A DNA stretch of 20,153 bases. Origin: a virus. Each line of letters opens with the position of its first letter. Within the stretch, counting starts at the first letter, position 1. The translations under genes were made by a program, and so were the position numbers. The stretch spans positions 1 through 20,153 of the IMG/VR virus record IMGVR_UViG_3300025117_000251; one strand, written 5' to 3'. The notes beneath the pieces are model-generated. The model did no database searches. It was not told the origin of the DNA and saw only the letters and a list, made by a program, of their open reading frames with translations. Shown in pieces: positions 1 to 6,675 of the stretch.

Positions 1-537
1 AATAGATAGCGTGAATATTTGATCGGCAAAATCTATATCGGAGTTGCCATGCGAACGCATTAGTTTCTGCTCCAATTCAGGATGGTACTGATTCACATAT
101 TCAATACTGCTACCATTTTGTTCCAAGACGATTTCCCGCAGTTCTTCAAATTCCCATTCGCTGATTTCTACGTCATCAATAACCACATAGGCTATTGAAT
201 TTTCGACAGAATATTCTCGGTTGCTATCGGCTATGCGGGTTTCTATTTTTACCTTTTGCCGTCGGGTTACATATTTGAAGAAATTTTCAATGTCTTTAAT
301 GGTTTTATCTCTACTGGCTTTATCCGCAGATATGGCAATAATAAACCTGAGATAGCTCATTTTTATCACATCTTTATCCGCTACAAAATTTTTGGGATAA
401 GTAAACAAGTTGTAAAAAGAGGTATAATATTTCATATCTTTTATTTTGACGGGATAAAATTCCAAGCCTTTATAAGTTTGAGGCAGACCAAATATGTCGT
501 TACTGCCGATATATGATTTCGACAGGTCTTCATTCAT
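1..537 (-). CDS. Conserved phage protein after the neck genes, 3' end outside the window
   Basis: The frame is open for 179 codons from the ATG at 537 to the window edge, so the C-terminus is missing. The start is supported by an AGGAG Shine-Dalgarno site 8 bases upstream that overlaps the TAG stop of the preceding gene. The N-terminus reads MNEDLSKSYIGSNDIFGLPQ and is followed by TYKGLEFYPVKIKD, an aromatic-rich opening that I associate with conserved proteins downstream of neck genes in large phages. The rest is charged and predicted mostly helical, with no signal peptide or membrane segment. Its position after the tail-completion-like gene would suit a tail-assembly or chaperone-like role, but that is inference from gene order. 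I am confident that the gene is real and have little confidence in any function. Confidence 0.82.
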   Translation of the reverse strand, partial: MNEDLSKSYIGSNDIFGLPQTYKGLEFYPVKIKDMKYYTSFYNLFTYPKNFVADKDVIKMSYLRFIIAISADKASRDKTIKDIENFFKYVTRRQKVKIETRIADSNREYSVENSIAYVVIDDVEISEWEFEELREIVLEQNGSSIEYVNQYHPELEQKLMRSHGNSDIDFADQIFTLSI

Positions 538-546
538 AAGTTGCTC

Positions 547-1122
547 CTATCCCAAGGCATTGCTGCACATAACCACAGACATGCCCTTATAGGGAATACT
601 CCCTATTACGCCGACTCTACATCTTGACGACGCCCTGGCGTTAAAATACAGCCTGCCTATGCCTTCGATATCGGCACCATTTAGTACCTCTATCAGCCTT
701 TGTATAATACTGACATTTCTAGTGGCATAATTGGTCATGGTGGAAAGCGTGTAATGGCTGTAGACTTCGAAAACCATGGAAGAAGTACCATAGATATGAT
801 TGGTTGGCACCAACTCAGATGGACTTATTCTCAATATTGTAGCAGCAACCGTCCAACTCTGACTTTGCCCTACATCAAAGAATACCCTGTGGTCGATTTC
901 CTCGCCCTCACCATTCCATATCAACGCACCTTTTTCGGCTTTGCTGAGATCGGCATGTAGTGTTGAGTTCCAAGCATCAGCAGTTGTATATTTTAGCAAC
1001 CTCCATATTAATTCATCGTTATCCATAAGATATGAGCAGATGTTATAACTCATTTGAGGGAGTAGGCTGAATTTATTATAAGCCAATTGATTACTGTCTA
1101 AATTAGGATCTACATTAGGCAT
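547..1122 (-). CDS. Probable tail-completion or neck protein
   Basis: This is a complete 191-residue frame with its ATG at 1122, one base after the TGA of the upstream gene, and a GGGAG SD site 9 bases before the start. The N-terminal part has the pattern SYLMDNDELIWRLLKY, then a lysine/glutamate stretch with KGALIWNG, and further on DHRVFFDVGQS and an ILRISP element. I recognise this order from tail-completion or neck-type proteins next to head-tail connectors in large siphovirus-like phages. The C-terminal part contains LYFNARASSRCRVGVIGSIP, consistent with a beta-rich fold. It follows two connector-like genes, which supports a job at the head-tail junction. No enzymatic motif is visible. 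A tail terminator is a reasonable alternative. Confidence 0.8.
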   Translation of the reverse strand: MPNVDPNLDSNQLAYNKFSLLPQMSYNICSYLMDNDELIWRLLKYTTADAWNSTLHADLSKAEKGALIWNGEGEEIDHRVFFDVGQSQSWTVAATILRISPSELVPTNHIYGTSSMVFEVYSHYTLSTMTNYATRNVSIIQRLIEVLNGADIEGIGRLYFNARASSRCRVGVIGSIPYKGMSVVMCSNALG

Positions 1123-1123
1123 A

Positions 1124-2404
1124 TCACCATGCTCCCTTCAAAATCGCTGATATTTGTTTTACAAAACTACCACTTGTGGCATTAATTAATAGCGGATGGT
1201 CTAAATATTTATTGACGTTATTTATTGTAAAGGTGTTATTGCCTATGGCGGTCATTGTATAATTTGCTGCCGGTACATTGGCATCAGCAAGCGGGAATGT
1301 AAATACATTGGCTTGTTGTATGCCATTAGTATATAGATAGGCAGTAAATGTCTTGGATTCGTCTTCTAAAACGAATGTGTCATCAGATGGTGTTATCCGC
1401 ACTTCTTCACTAGAAATACCAGAAGTACTTACTGTGACTGTAGAACTAGCCGAAACCGTGGAATTACTAACCATAACGGAAGTAATTACAGCAACTCCAG
1501 ATGCGCTTAGAGTCAAAGAACCGGTTGTTGAAACCGCCACTTTAGCGGCGTCGCTACTAGTGTATACGACGGACGCAGTTACGGGATTGCCATTCAAGGT
1601 TACTGTAGAAACTAGTTGACGTGTTTCTCCTACATTTCCTGTTATTACAGCGGGTGTTAGAGACAAGGCATAGACGTTATCATAATAGTTTGCTATACCC
1701 AAGGTGAGATTATCGATGTCATTATTTATTTCCCAGCCACCTACTGTTAGAGTAAGCAATCTGCTAGTTGTATCGTCATCGGTTTCCTGATTCTGGGTAT
1801 TTTGAACGCCGTTGCCAAATACACGCCAGCACAACCTGTTATTGGGACGACCAAATAAGAATCTTTGTCCGCCCTTAATTAGTTCCGTCTTAGCATTTAG
1901 TTGTGCGAAAATGTCTACGTACCCCTGCGGTATAATCAAATTCTCCGCCGTCAAGGTGTCTTTACTTCTGGCTATTTTATAATCAATACAGCAAGGCTCT
2001 TCATAGTAAACACCGTTGTCGCCTATCCATCGCAAATAATCGTTGGCTCTCCTAACCATACAGTTATTTGACAACGATTTTATGGTGTCACTATAAACAC
2101 ATATCCAGTAATTGCTTTCGAAATAATATTTTGTACCTATACCGGCAACATATGTATCGCTTGGCTTGAATATCAACTGCTTGAAGTCATCACTCAGCCG
2201 AGCGCCAGTCATGTTATCAATAGCCGAGGTTACTCTTACCGTTGCATCTACTAAAGACCCACTGGCAAAACTTGATTCTCTTTTGATTACATAAACATCA
2301 GAAGCAACTTCAAATTGGTGATTTACTACTGCTTCGAATTCCTCAACCAGCACCGAACTTGCACTTATAGCAGGAGGAGATAGCTGATAATATTTTAATC
2401 CCAT
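1124..2404 (-). CDS. Neck/connector-like structural protein with a C-terminal Ig-like domain
   Basis: The frame has 426 residues and starts at the ATG at 2404, behind a strong GGGAGG SD site that overlaps the stop of the upstream gene. Residues 1 to about 245 form a cysteine- and tryptophan-containing module with YYFESNYWICVYSD and CMVRRANDYLRWIGDNG, which I associate with phage neck or head-closure proteins. From about residue 248, ALSLTPAVITGNVGETRQLV begins a bacterial Ig-like (BIG2-type) domain with the usual YTSSDAAKVAVS and serine/threonine-rich strands to about residue 328. A second beta-sandwich-like segment (VRITPSDDTFVLEDESKTFT) fills the C-terminus. Ig-like domains on virion proteins are often surface-exposed and may bind glycans; that role is inferred here. 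The position between two small connector-like genes supports a virion component. Confidence 0.85.
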   Translation of the reverse strand: MGLKYYQLSPPAISASSVLVEEFEAVVNHQFEVASDVYVIKRESSFASGSLVDATVRVTSAIDNMTGARLSDDFKQLIFKPSDTYVAGIGTKYYFESNYWICVYSDTIKSLSNNCMVRRANDYLRWIGDNGVYYEEPCCIDYKIARSKDTLTAENLIIPQGYVDIFAQLNAKTELIKGGQRFLFGRPNNRLCWRVFGNGVQNTQNQETDDDTTSRLLTLTVGGWEINNDIDNLTLGIANYYDNVYALSLTPAVITGNVGETRQLVSTVTLNGNPVTASVVYTSSDAAKVAVSTTGSLTLSASGVAVITSVMVSNSTVSASSTVTVSTSGISSEEVRITPSDDTFVLEDESKTFTAYLYTNGIQQANVFTFPLADANVPAANYTMTAIGNNTFTINNVNKYLDHPLLINATSGSFVKQISAILKGAW

Positions 2405-2417
2405 ATGTTACGCCTCC

Positions 2418-2894
2418 CTAAACCGCTCTGTGATCAAAATCTTGATTCTGCCAATCAACCCAGTCTAATTTTCTGAATCCGTAATTATTGAGTAACTGAC
2501 TGATTTCTTCAGTTTTCATAATGTAGTACTCCTTCTTAGCCTGAAGATTCTGAGCAGAAGAAAAAGTTTTGAAATCCCTGTCGGTTACAAAATTTTGCAT
2601 TTGCAGCACATCGCTAATAGATTTAGCCATCCAGTACTTGACCATTATCTGACTGAGGATTATTTTATTTTCTGTAGACAATACAACAGAAAAACTACCT
2701 TCGGTTGTTCCGCTCGTAGGTGTATAAGTTAATGCTTGATCGCATTCGTTAAACTCTACGATGGCGTCCATCAACCAGGGTTCCAGATATTCATTAAGCA
2801 CGAAACTTCCACTGGTATTATAGATGGTGTCCAAGCGGTAATCGGTTACGCGCATGAGAAACAGATCATTTATTTCCGATGATAATGTTCCCAT
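2418..2894 (-). CDS. Probable head-tail connector (adaptor) protein
   Basis: This 158-residue frame has its ATG at 2894 and an AAGGAGG SD site only 3 bases upstream, a short spacing. The N-terminus (LSSEINDLFLMRVTDYRLD) is helical. It is followed by LEPWLMDAIVEFNECDQAL, a beta segment, a second helical part (IILSQIMVKYWMAKSISDVL) and DFKTFSSAQNLQAKKEYYIM. This order of helix, NECDQ, the YW.AK..sD helix and FSSAQNLQAK matches the head-tail adaptor type of protein in large siphovirus-like phages, from memory of the pattern rather than a search. It lies directly before the Ig-like neck protein and close to the capsid genes, as expected for a connector that stacks on the portal. Confidence 0.83.
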   Translation of the reverse strand: MGTLSSEINDLFLMRVTDYRLDTIYNTSGSFVLNEYLEPWLMDAIVEFNECDQALTYTPTSGTTEGSFSVVLSTENKIILSQIMVKYWMAKSISDVLQMQNFVTDRDFKTFSSAQNLQAKKEYYIMKTEEISQLLNNYGFRKLDWVDWQNQDFDHRAV

Positions 2895-2913
2895 AAACCT
2901 CCTTCCTGTTGTA

Positions 2914-2953
2914 TTATAGCGCTACGGCAACCCAATGATTGCCGTAGCTATAA
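2914..2953 (-). other. Strong 15-bp hairpin before the connector gene
   Basis: Arms 2921-2930 and 2939-2948 are perfectly complementary (10 bp, GCTACGGCAA with TTGCCGTAGC) around an 8-base loop. The stem continues with 5 more A-T pairs (2914-2918 with 2949-2953) after a two-base bulge. In the minus-strand transcript it stands about 20 bases before the ATG at 2894, and the SD site follows it directly. A second small hairpin (arms 2964-2969 and 2974-2979, loop GCGT) lies just before it. No U-tract follows the large stem, so a classical intrinsic terminator is unlikely. RNA processing, 5'-end protection or translation control are more likely. Confidence 0.6.
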
Positions 2954-2988
2954 ACTATTTTTATTAGGTGCGTACCTAAAGGCAGTTC

Positions 2989-3636
2989 CTATTCATTTTT
3001 AACGTCGTTAATTTCTTGAACGATTTTGACCCTAGCGTTAATATCAACGCCAGAAACTTTCGATATGCTGTTGATAAGATTAAAATCTACGGCTTCGTTA
3101 GCAACCATTTTTTGTATGATAAAATCAACAACAATTTTCTGTTGTTTGGGATTAGCTACCTGGAACAGGCTAAGAGCATCTTTATGATTGCTCAGAATTT
3201 GCTCAATTTGTGTTTTAGTTAATATGTGAGCATATGTTTCTTCCAGTCCCTGAGATTTAATTACACGATCATCTAAAATCAAATAATAACCGGCTTCCAG
3301 AAAATTAGGATGATTGGCATTAATATCTAGCAAATCTCCAAAAACGATATTACGGGTTTCGCCAAATTTCATGAAACTATAATGTTTACCCTGCCTGCCT
3401 TGAGCGGTGGATAAATTTAATTTATTATTACATAATGACATTACTTTGATATATTCATTTTGGGGAATATCGGCAAAAAGACGATTTTCAGCGGGTGTTT
3501 CTACTTTATCGCCACCAACTTTTTGTGATGCCATTACTAATTTTGTAAGTTCTTCTACTTGTTTTCGAAGTTGAGAAACTTCATCCTCGGTATTCGAGGG
3601 TTTGATTTCCCTGTCTAAAGACTTAGGACGTGCCAT
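2989..3636 (-). CDS. Conserved phage protein with N-terminal coiled coil
   Basis: The frame has 215 residues and starts at the ATG at 3636 with an AGGAG SD site. Residues 1-40 are charged and heptad-like (EDEVSQLRKQVEELTKLVMA), a probable coiled coil. The central part has DIPQNEYIKVMSLCNNKLNL, then GKHYSFMKFGETRNIVFGDL and HPNFLEAGYYLILDDRVIKS, which I recognise as a conserved phage hypothetical family coded among head and neck genes. The C-terminal third is helical. There are no catalytic motifs, signal peptide or membrane segments. It is the first gene of the neck block after the HNH endonuclease, and its own start is preceded by a small hairpin. A role in virion assembly or in regulation is possible; none is shown by the sequence. 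Confidence 0.82.
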   Translation of the reverse strand: MARPKSLDREIKPSNTEDEVSQLRKQVEELTKLVMASQKVGGDKVETPAENRLFADIPQNEYIKVMSLCNNKLNLSTAQGRQGKHYSFMKFGETRNIVFGDLLDINANHPNFLEAGYYLILDDRVIKSQGLEETYAHILTKTQIEQILSNHKDALSLFQVANPKQQKIVVDFIIQKMVANEAVDFNLINSISKVSGVDINARVKIVQEINDVKNE

Positions 3637-3654
3637 TTTATATTTCTCCTTTTG

Positions 3655-3670
3655 TGGTACAATAGTACCA
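3655..3670 (-). other. Small hairpin between endonuclease stop and next SD
   Basis: TGGTAC and GTACCA (3665-3670 and 3655-3660) form a 6-bp stem with a 4-base loop. It lies 11 bases after the stop of the HNH endonuclease and directly before the AGGAG site of the 215-residue gene. No U-tract follows. It may mark the end of the endonuclease insertion or separate translation of the two genes. Confidence 0.4.
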
Positions 3671-3681
3671 TTTTATAATTA

Positions 3682-4713
3682 TTATTCCGGCAATTTAATT
3701 TCGCCAGACGATATACGTTGTTTAAATTCTTCAAATTGTGATGGGGTGTTATTACCATGCCCATAGACTTTATGGTAAAGTACATGAACTGATTTTTTCA
3801 TCACTGCGCCCAGCCCGTATTTATTGTGCAATTCGACTATTCGGAATAATACTTCTGTGCCGTATTTGCTGTAAGCGCTGGTATAATAATTTTCATCGCT
3901 TATACCAAATTCTGCCATTGCCGCTTTAGCAATAGTTTCAAAAGATGTTATATGATGAACATCTATAGGTATATTCGATTCTCCTGTTATACAACAAGTA
4001 TAATTTGCTGCTCGAAGAGATGCAATAGTCCAAGGATCGAGCCTAGCTCTTGCGGCAACCCATATTTTGCTTACTCCGCCCTTCCACGTTGAAGATCCTT
4101 CTCCACGATTATTATATGCTCTTAAATCTATTCTGCATTGACGGCATGTTGGAAATTTTACAAAATCTCTAACCATTCGAAACGTTTCATGCCCAAGGGA
4201 ACACTTGTAATGAATTTTGCTCGCACCAGTTTTATAGCCTTCGGGAAAAGAAACAAATTCTAAAGAATTATCAAGAAGCATTTTTAACAACTCTTTTTCT
4301 GGAAATCTGTTTACATAGAAGTTTTCAATCATACATTTTTTACAGCCAAAATCTCTTTTTAAATCGGCGTATGATAAAAAATTTATGTGTCCGCAAGGAT
4401 ATAATATATCTATCTTGTCTTTTGTAAGTACAGGAATCTTTGATAAAAATTTCAGGTTTTTAGATTCCATGTATTCTTGGGCTTTATCTATATCAAATTT
4501 TTTTGGAGTTCTTTTTGGCAAAGGATTGCATATTAAACATCTAGCCATACTGTTTATAATATCTCTAGATGCACCTTTCCAAATATTGCCACAAACAATA
4601 CATTCTACTGTTACGTGATTTCGTATATTAGTAAACGCAATAATTCTAATAGTGCCGTCATAAAAGGAAGCAACTCTTCTTTCCGCTTCTTGCAATGTAA
4701 TTCTAGCAGACAT
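3682..4713 (-). CDS. HNH homing endonuclease with zinc-ribbon repeats
   Basis: The frame has 343 residues and starts at the ATG at 4713, 6 bases after an AGGAG SD site. The N-terminal 200 residues hold three cysteine modules: C38xxC41 with C59xxC62, C107/H109 with C124xxC127, and C171/H175 with C190xxC193. These are zinc-ribbon repeats like those that give DNA contacts in phage homing nucleases. The catalytic part follows: CCITGE at 240-245, D251-V-H253-H254 (the DHH-like HNH core), then LHNKYG at 295-300 and the downstream histidines H310 and H314. The gene separates the major capsid gene from the neck genes and has its own promoter and structured leader, as expected of a free-standing selfish endonuclease. 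No intron or intein is visible in the neighbouring genes. A few phage HNH proteins act in packaging, but the zinc-ribbon layout argues for homing. Confidence 0.9.
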   Translation of the reverse strand: MSARITLQEAERRVASFYDGTIRIIAFTNIRNHVTVECIVCGNIWKGASRDIINSMARCLICNPLPKRTPKKFDIDKAQEYMESKNLKFLSKIPVLTKDKIDILYPCGHINFLSYADLKRDFGCKKCMIENFYVNRFPEKELLKMLLDNSLEFVSFPEGYKTGASKIHYKCSLGHETFRMVRDFVKFPTCRQCRIDLRAYNNRGEGSSTWKGGVSKIWVAARARLDPWTIASLRAANYTCCITGESNIPIDVHHITSFETIAKAAMAEFGISDENYYTSAYSKYGTEVLFRIVELHNKYGLGAVMKKSVHVLYHKVYGHGNNTPSQFEEFKQRISSGEIKLPE

Positions 4714-4719
4714 TAAAAT

Positions 4720-4821
4720 CTCCTCACATATTATTAAATCTCACTATGATTTATGAGGCGGAAAGATATTAGTGAGGATATATCTTTTATCAGTAAATTA
4801 GCAAGATTTACCTATCCGCCT
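4720..4821 (-). promoter_or_regulatory. Structured leader RNA of the HNH endonuclease, possible pseudoknot switch
   Basis: Read 5' to 3' on the minus strand, these elements can be paired by eye. P1: AGGCGG 4821-4816 with CCGCCT 4761-4756. Pa: GTAAAT 4811-4806 with ATTTAC 4798-4793. Pb: AAAGATAT 4787-4780 with ATATCTTT 4769-4762, loop ATCCTCACTA. Loop bases CTCACTA 4776-4770 are complementary to TAGTGAG 4746-4740 outside P1, which gives a pseudoknot. The same loop (TCCTCAC 4778-4772) is also complementary to GTGAGGA 4727-4721, which contains the SD site. The two pairings exclude each other, so the leader could switch translation on and off. P1 starts 6 bases after the -10 box, so it would lie at the very 5' end of the transcript. 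The fold is inferred, not tested. Confidence 0.6.
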
Positions 4822-4827
4822 GCAAGA

Positions 4828-4856
4828 ATATTACCACAATATTGCGAATTTGTCAA
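4828..4856 (-). promoter_or_regulatory. Sigma70-type promoter of the HNH endonuclease
   Basis: TTGACA (4856-4851) and TAATAT (4833-4828) are separated by exactly 17 bases, with TGG before the -10 box (TGn extended -10). The spacer carries CAATATTG, a perfect palindrome that could be an operator. The same 29-base element recurs at 12587-12615 with two differences. Transcription would begin near 4821 and run into the leader and the endonuclease. Confidence 0.8.
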
Positions 4857-4882
4857 GGGTGGAGAATATTTCATCTCCACCC
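4857..4882 (-). terminator. Hairpin after the major capsid gene, possible terminator
   Basis: GGGTGGAGA (4882-4874) and TCTCCACCC (4865-4857) form a perfect 9-bp GC-rich stem with an 8-base loop, 15 bases after the capsid stop codon. The following bases are TTGACAAATT, not a clean U-tract. The stem abuts the -35 box of the endonuclease promoter, so it could insulate capsid transcription from the new start. Termination is likely but may be incomplete. Confidence 0.5.
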
Positions 4883-4897
4883 CAAAATGCAAATAAA

Positions 4898-6013
4898 TTA
4901 AAGGCCAATAGTGGCGGCCACGCTCGATGTAATTACTCCGGCTTTCCAGAATTTTACAAATGACGCGTTTTGCTGGAGGTTGGCATTATCCCACTGTCCG
5001 TTGACATTGGAAATAGTCGATCCACCGATTACGCATTTGATAATCTTATCTGTTCCAGGAGCAACAATCCACAAATAGCTATCAGAAATCTGAAGACTAA
5101 ACGGGGATTCCCAGTTTGCGACCTGGGGAATTTCCAGAGAATCTACGCCAGCGATGGTGCGAACATATCCGAGCTTCACAAATTCGCTGTCGATGTCATA
5201 ACGAAAATTAGCATCTTCTGGAAGAATGCTAGCAAGAGCAACTTTGGTTCCTAACACAATTGGCTTGGCTCCCCCGTTGAACGCTGAAACACGCTGGCTT
5301 AGCTTTGTCAAATCGGCTTGTGAGTACCCAGTAACACGCAATCCTGTAGTTGCATCGGTTGACAACCCAGACATACCATTGTAGAAAGCGGTATAGATGT
5401 CTTTGGTCATCTCTGTTTCGATGGAACGAATCGCTTTTGAAGTAAACGATGCGAGGGATTCTTGACCAGTCAAAACACGGAACAAGGAAACACCAACGGT
5501 AATCATGTGCCCTTCGGGGTTCAAAGTAACTTGCTTCTCAAAACCTTTATGCATTTCAGCTTCACGCTGTCCAAGGCGACCAACTTTAGTCACAGGGAAC
5601 AAGTCGCGGGAGCGAATGTCGAAGATTCCCGATTCGCCAAGTCCAAGGACTTTAATTTCGGCGTAAGCCGAAGTTCCCTGAACCATGGTATCGGGAAGAA
5701 CGGCGTCAATCAATTGAGATACGATATTACCAACAGACCAAGAAACAAGAGGGTGAGTTGCCATCTGTTCTGGAGTCATGGTTGTCGCATCAACACCAGA
5801 TCGTTTTGAAATTTCACGCAAAAGCATGGCATTCAAAGCCGCATCTTTTTCAGCAAAACTAATAGCTTTGCCGTCTTTATCAGCCTTGATGTAGGGGAAC
5901 TGTTTAGTCCCATTCTCAGACCGATAATGATTCCAGTAATCGACAAAATTATCGAATAATGTCGTATCGCCAGCAGCGAACTGGACTACACTTGCGGGTA
6001 ATTTAATAGTCAT
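4898..6013 (-). CDS. Major capsid protein, HK97-like
   Basis: The frame has 371 residues and starts at the ATG at 6013 behind a GGAGG SD site. The length, the position after the protease-scaffold and decoration genes and the sequence style fit an HK97-fold major capsid protein. Visible elements are a helical N-terminal arm (AEKDAALNAMLLREISKRSG), an E-loop-like region around residues 115-175 with FDIRSRDLFPVTKVGRLGQR, then a spine-helix-like stretch ESLASFTSKAIRSIETEMTK, and a beta-rich A domain near the C-terminus (VDSLEIPQVANWES, LWIVAPGTDKIIKCV). Hundreds of copies would build the icosahedral shell. A GC-rich hairpin follows the stop. I see no clear dedicated promoter upstream, so it is probably transcribed from further upstream with the other head genes. 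The family is inferred from pattern and context. Confidence 0.9.
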   Translation of the reverse strand: MTIKLPASVVQFAAGDTTLFDNFVDYWNHYRSENGTKQFPYIKADKDGKAISFAEKDAALNAMLLREISKRSGVDATTMTPEQMATHPLVSWSVGNIVSQLIDAVLPDTMVQGTSAYAEIKVLGLGESGIFDIRSRDLFPVTKVGRLGQREAEMHKGFEKQVTLNPEGHMITVGVSLFRVLTGQESLASFTSKAIRSIETEMTKDIYTAFYNGMSGLSTDATTGLRVTGYSQADLTKLSQRVSAFNGGAKPIVLGTKVALASILPEDANFRYDIDSEFVKLGYVRTIAGVDSLEIPQVANWESPFSLQISDSYLWIVAPGTDKIIKCVIGGSTISNVNGQWDNANLQQNASFVKFWKAGVITSSVAATIGL

Positions 6014-6079
6014 ATTTTATTTTTCCTCCGTAGAAAATTTTTTGATAATGATTTTAGTCAAGTCAAAACATGACTACGA

Positions 6080-6622
6080 TTAAGATTGATAAGCCTCGAA
6101 CTGATAGGCGGTAATACGACCAGAGCCGATTGCCGAACCATTAGCTGAGGGAATATATGTGGTTGCAACGTATCTTAAGCACACACCAGTAGATGCGGCG
6201 GCTGCCCACTTCCACTTGTAGTTGCCGCTATCATCAGGAATAGCAAAAGCAGCGGTAGTGGTACTGTCGAGAGCTTCGGCGGTTAACGTGATAATATCTG
6301 CGTTGGGCTGAAGTTTAAAACCAGTAAACACGGTACAAGCCGAGGTATAAAAGTCCTGAATACTACCAAGTCCTTTATAAACATTGTCTCCAGCGGTAGC
6401 AAACGGAAGTTCGGGTTCTCCAACCATCCAAACAGCCGTCAGACTTGCGCTTGAAGGTGCTGTAGCCAGCCAAACTTCCCCCTCACCAGAAACCCCCGTC
6501 TTTTGGGCTGTCACGAAAACGAAACCATTATCGACAGCAGAAGCACTGATTGCGGGACGAATATAGGCATCAACGTTTTTAGCCATAACTTTATTTGGCA
6601 CGAGCACTGCATGATTAGTCAT
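6080..6622 (-). CDS. Probable capsid decoration protein
   Basis: The frame has 180 residues and starts at the ATG at 6622; an AGGAG SD site lies about 12 bases upstream, a rather long spacing. The sequence is rich in alanine, serine, threonine and valine, short on charge, and predicted to be mostly beta strand. It opens with VLVPNKVMAKNVDAYIRPAI, followed by GFVFVTAQKTGVSGEGEVWL and, later, YKGLGSIQDFYTSACTVFTG. It sits between the protease-scaffold gene and the major capsid gene, the usual place for decoration or capsid-stabilising proteins (as for lambda D). There are no enzymatic motifs. I infer a head decoration role from position and composition; other small virion proteins would look the same. 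Confidence 0.75.
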   Translation of the reverse strand: MTNHAVLVPNKVMAKNVDAYIRPAISASAVDNGFVFVTAQKTGVSGEGEVWLATAPSSASLTAVWMVGEPELPFATAGDNVYKGLGSIQDFYTSACTVFTGFKLQPNADIITLTAEALDSTTTAAFAIPDDSGNYKWKWAAAASTGVCLRYVATTYIPSANGSAIGSGRITAYQFEAYQS

Positions 6623-6675
6623 ATCTTAATTTTTCTCCTTTTTTGTTGTTATAATAATATCGACGGGTAGTAATA

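Noticed and set aside
256-960. Plus-strand frames of 86 codons at 256-516 and 700-960
   Set aside because: They lie opposite well-supported minus-strand genes and have no credible SD or family signal.
3682-4713. HNH gene as a head-packaging HNH partner of terminase
   Set aside because: Packaging HNH proteins are usually short and lie beside the terminase genes; this one has a zinc-ribbon array and its own promoter, as homing nucleases do.
5462-5809. Plus-strand frame of 115 codons inside the capsid gene
   Set aside because: Antisense to the major capsid protein, with no domain pattern.
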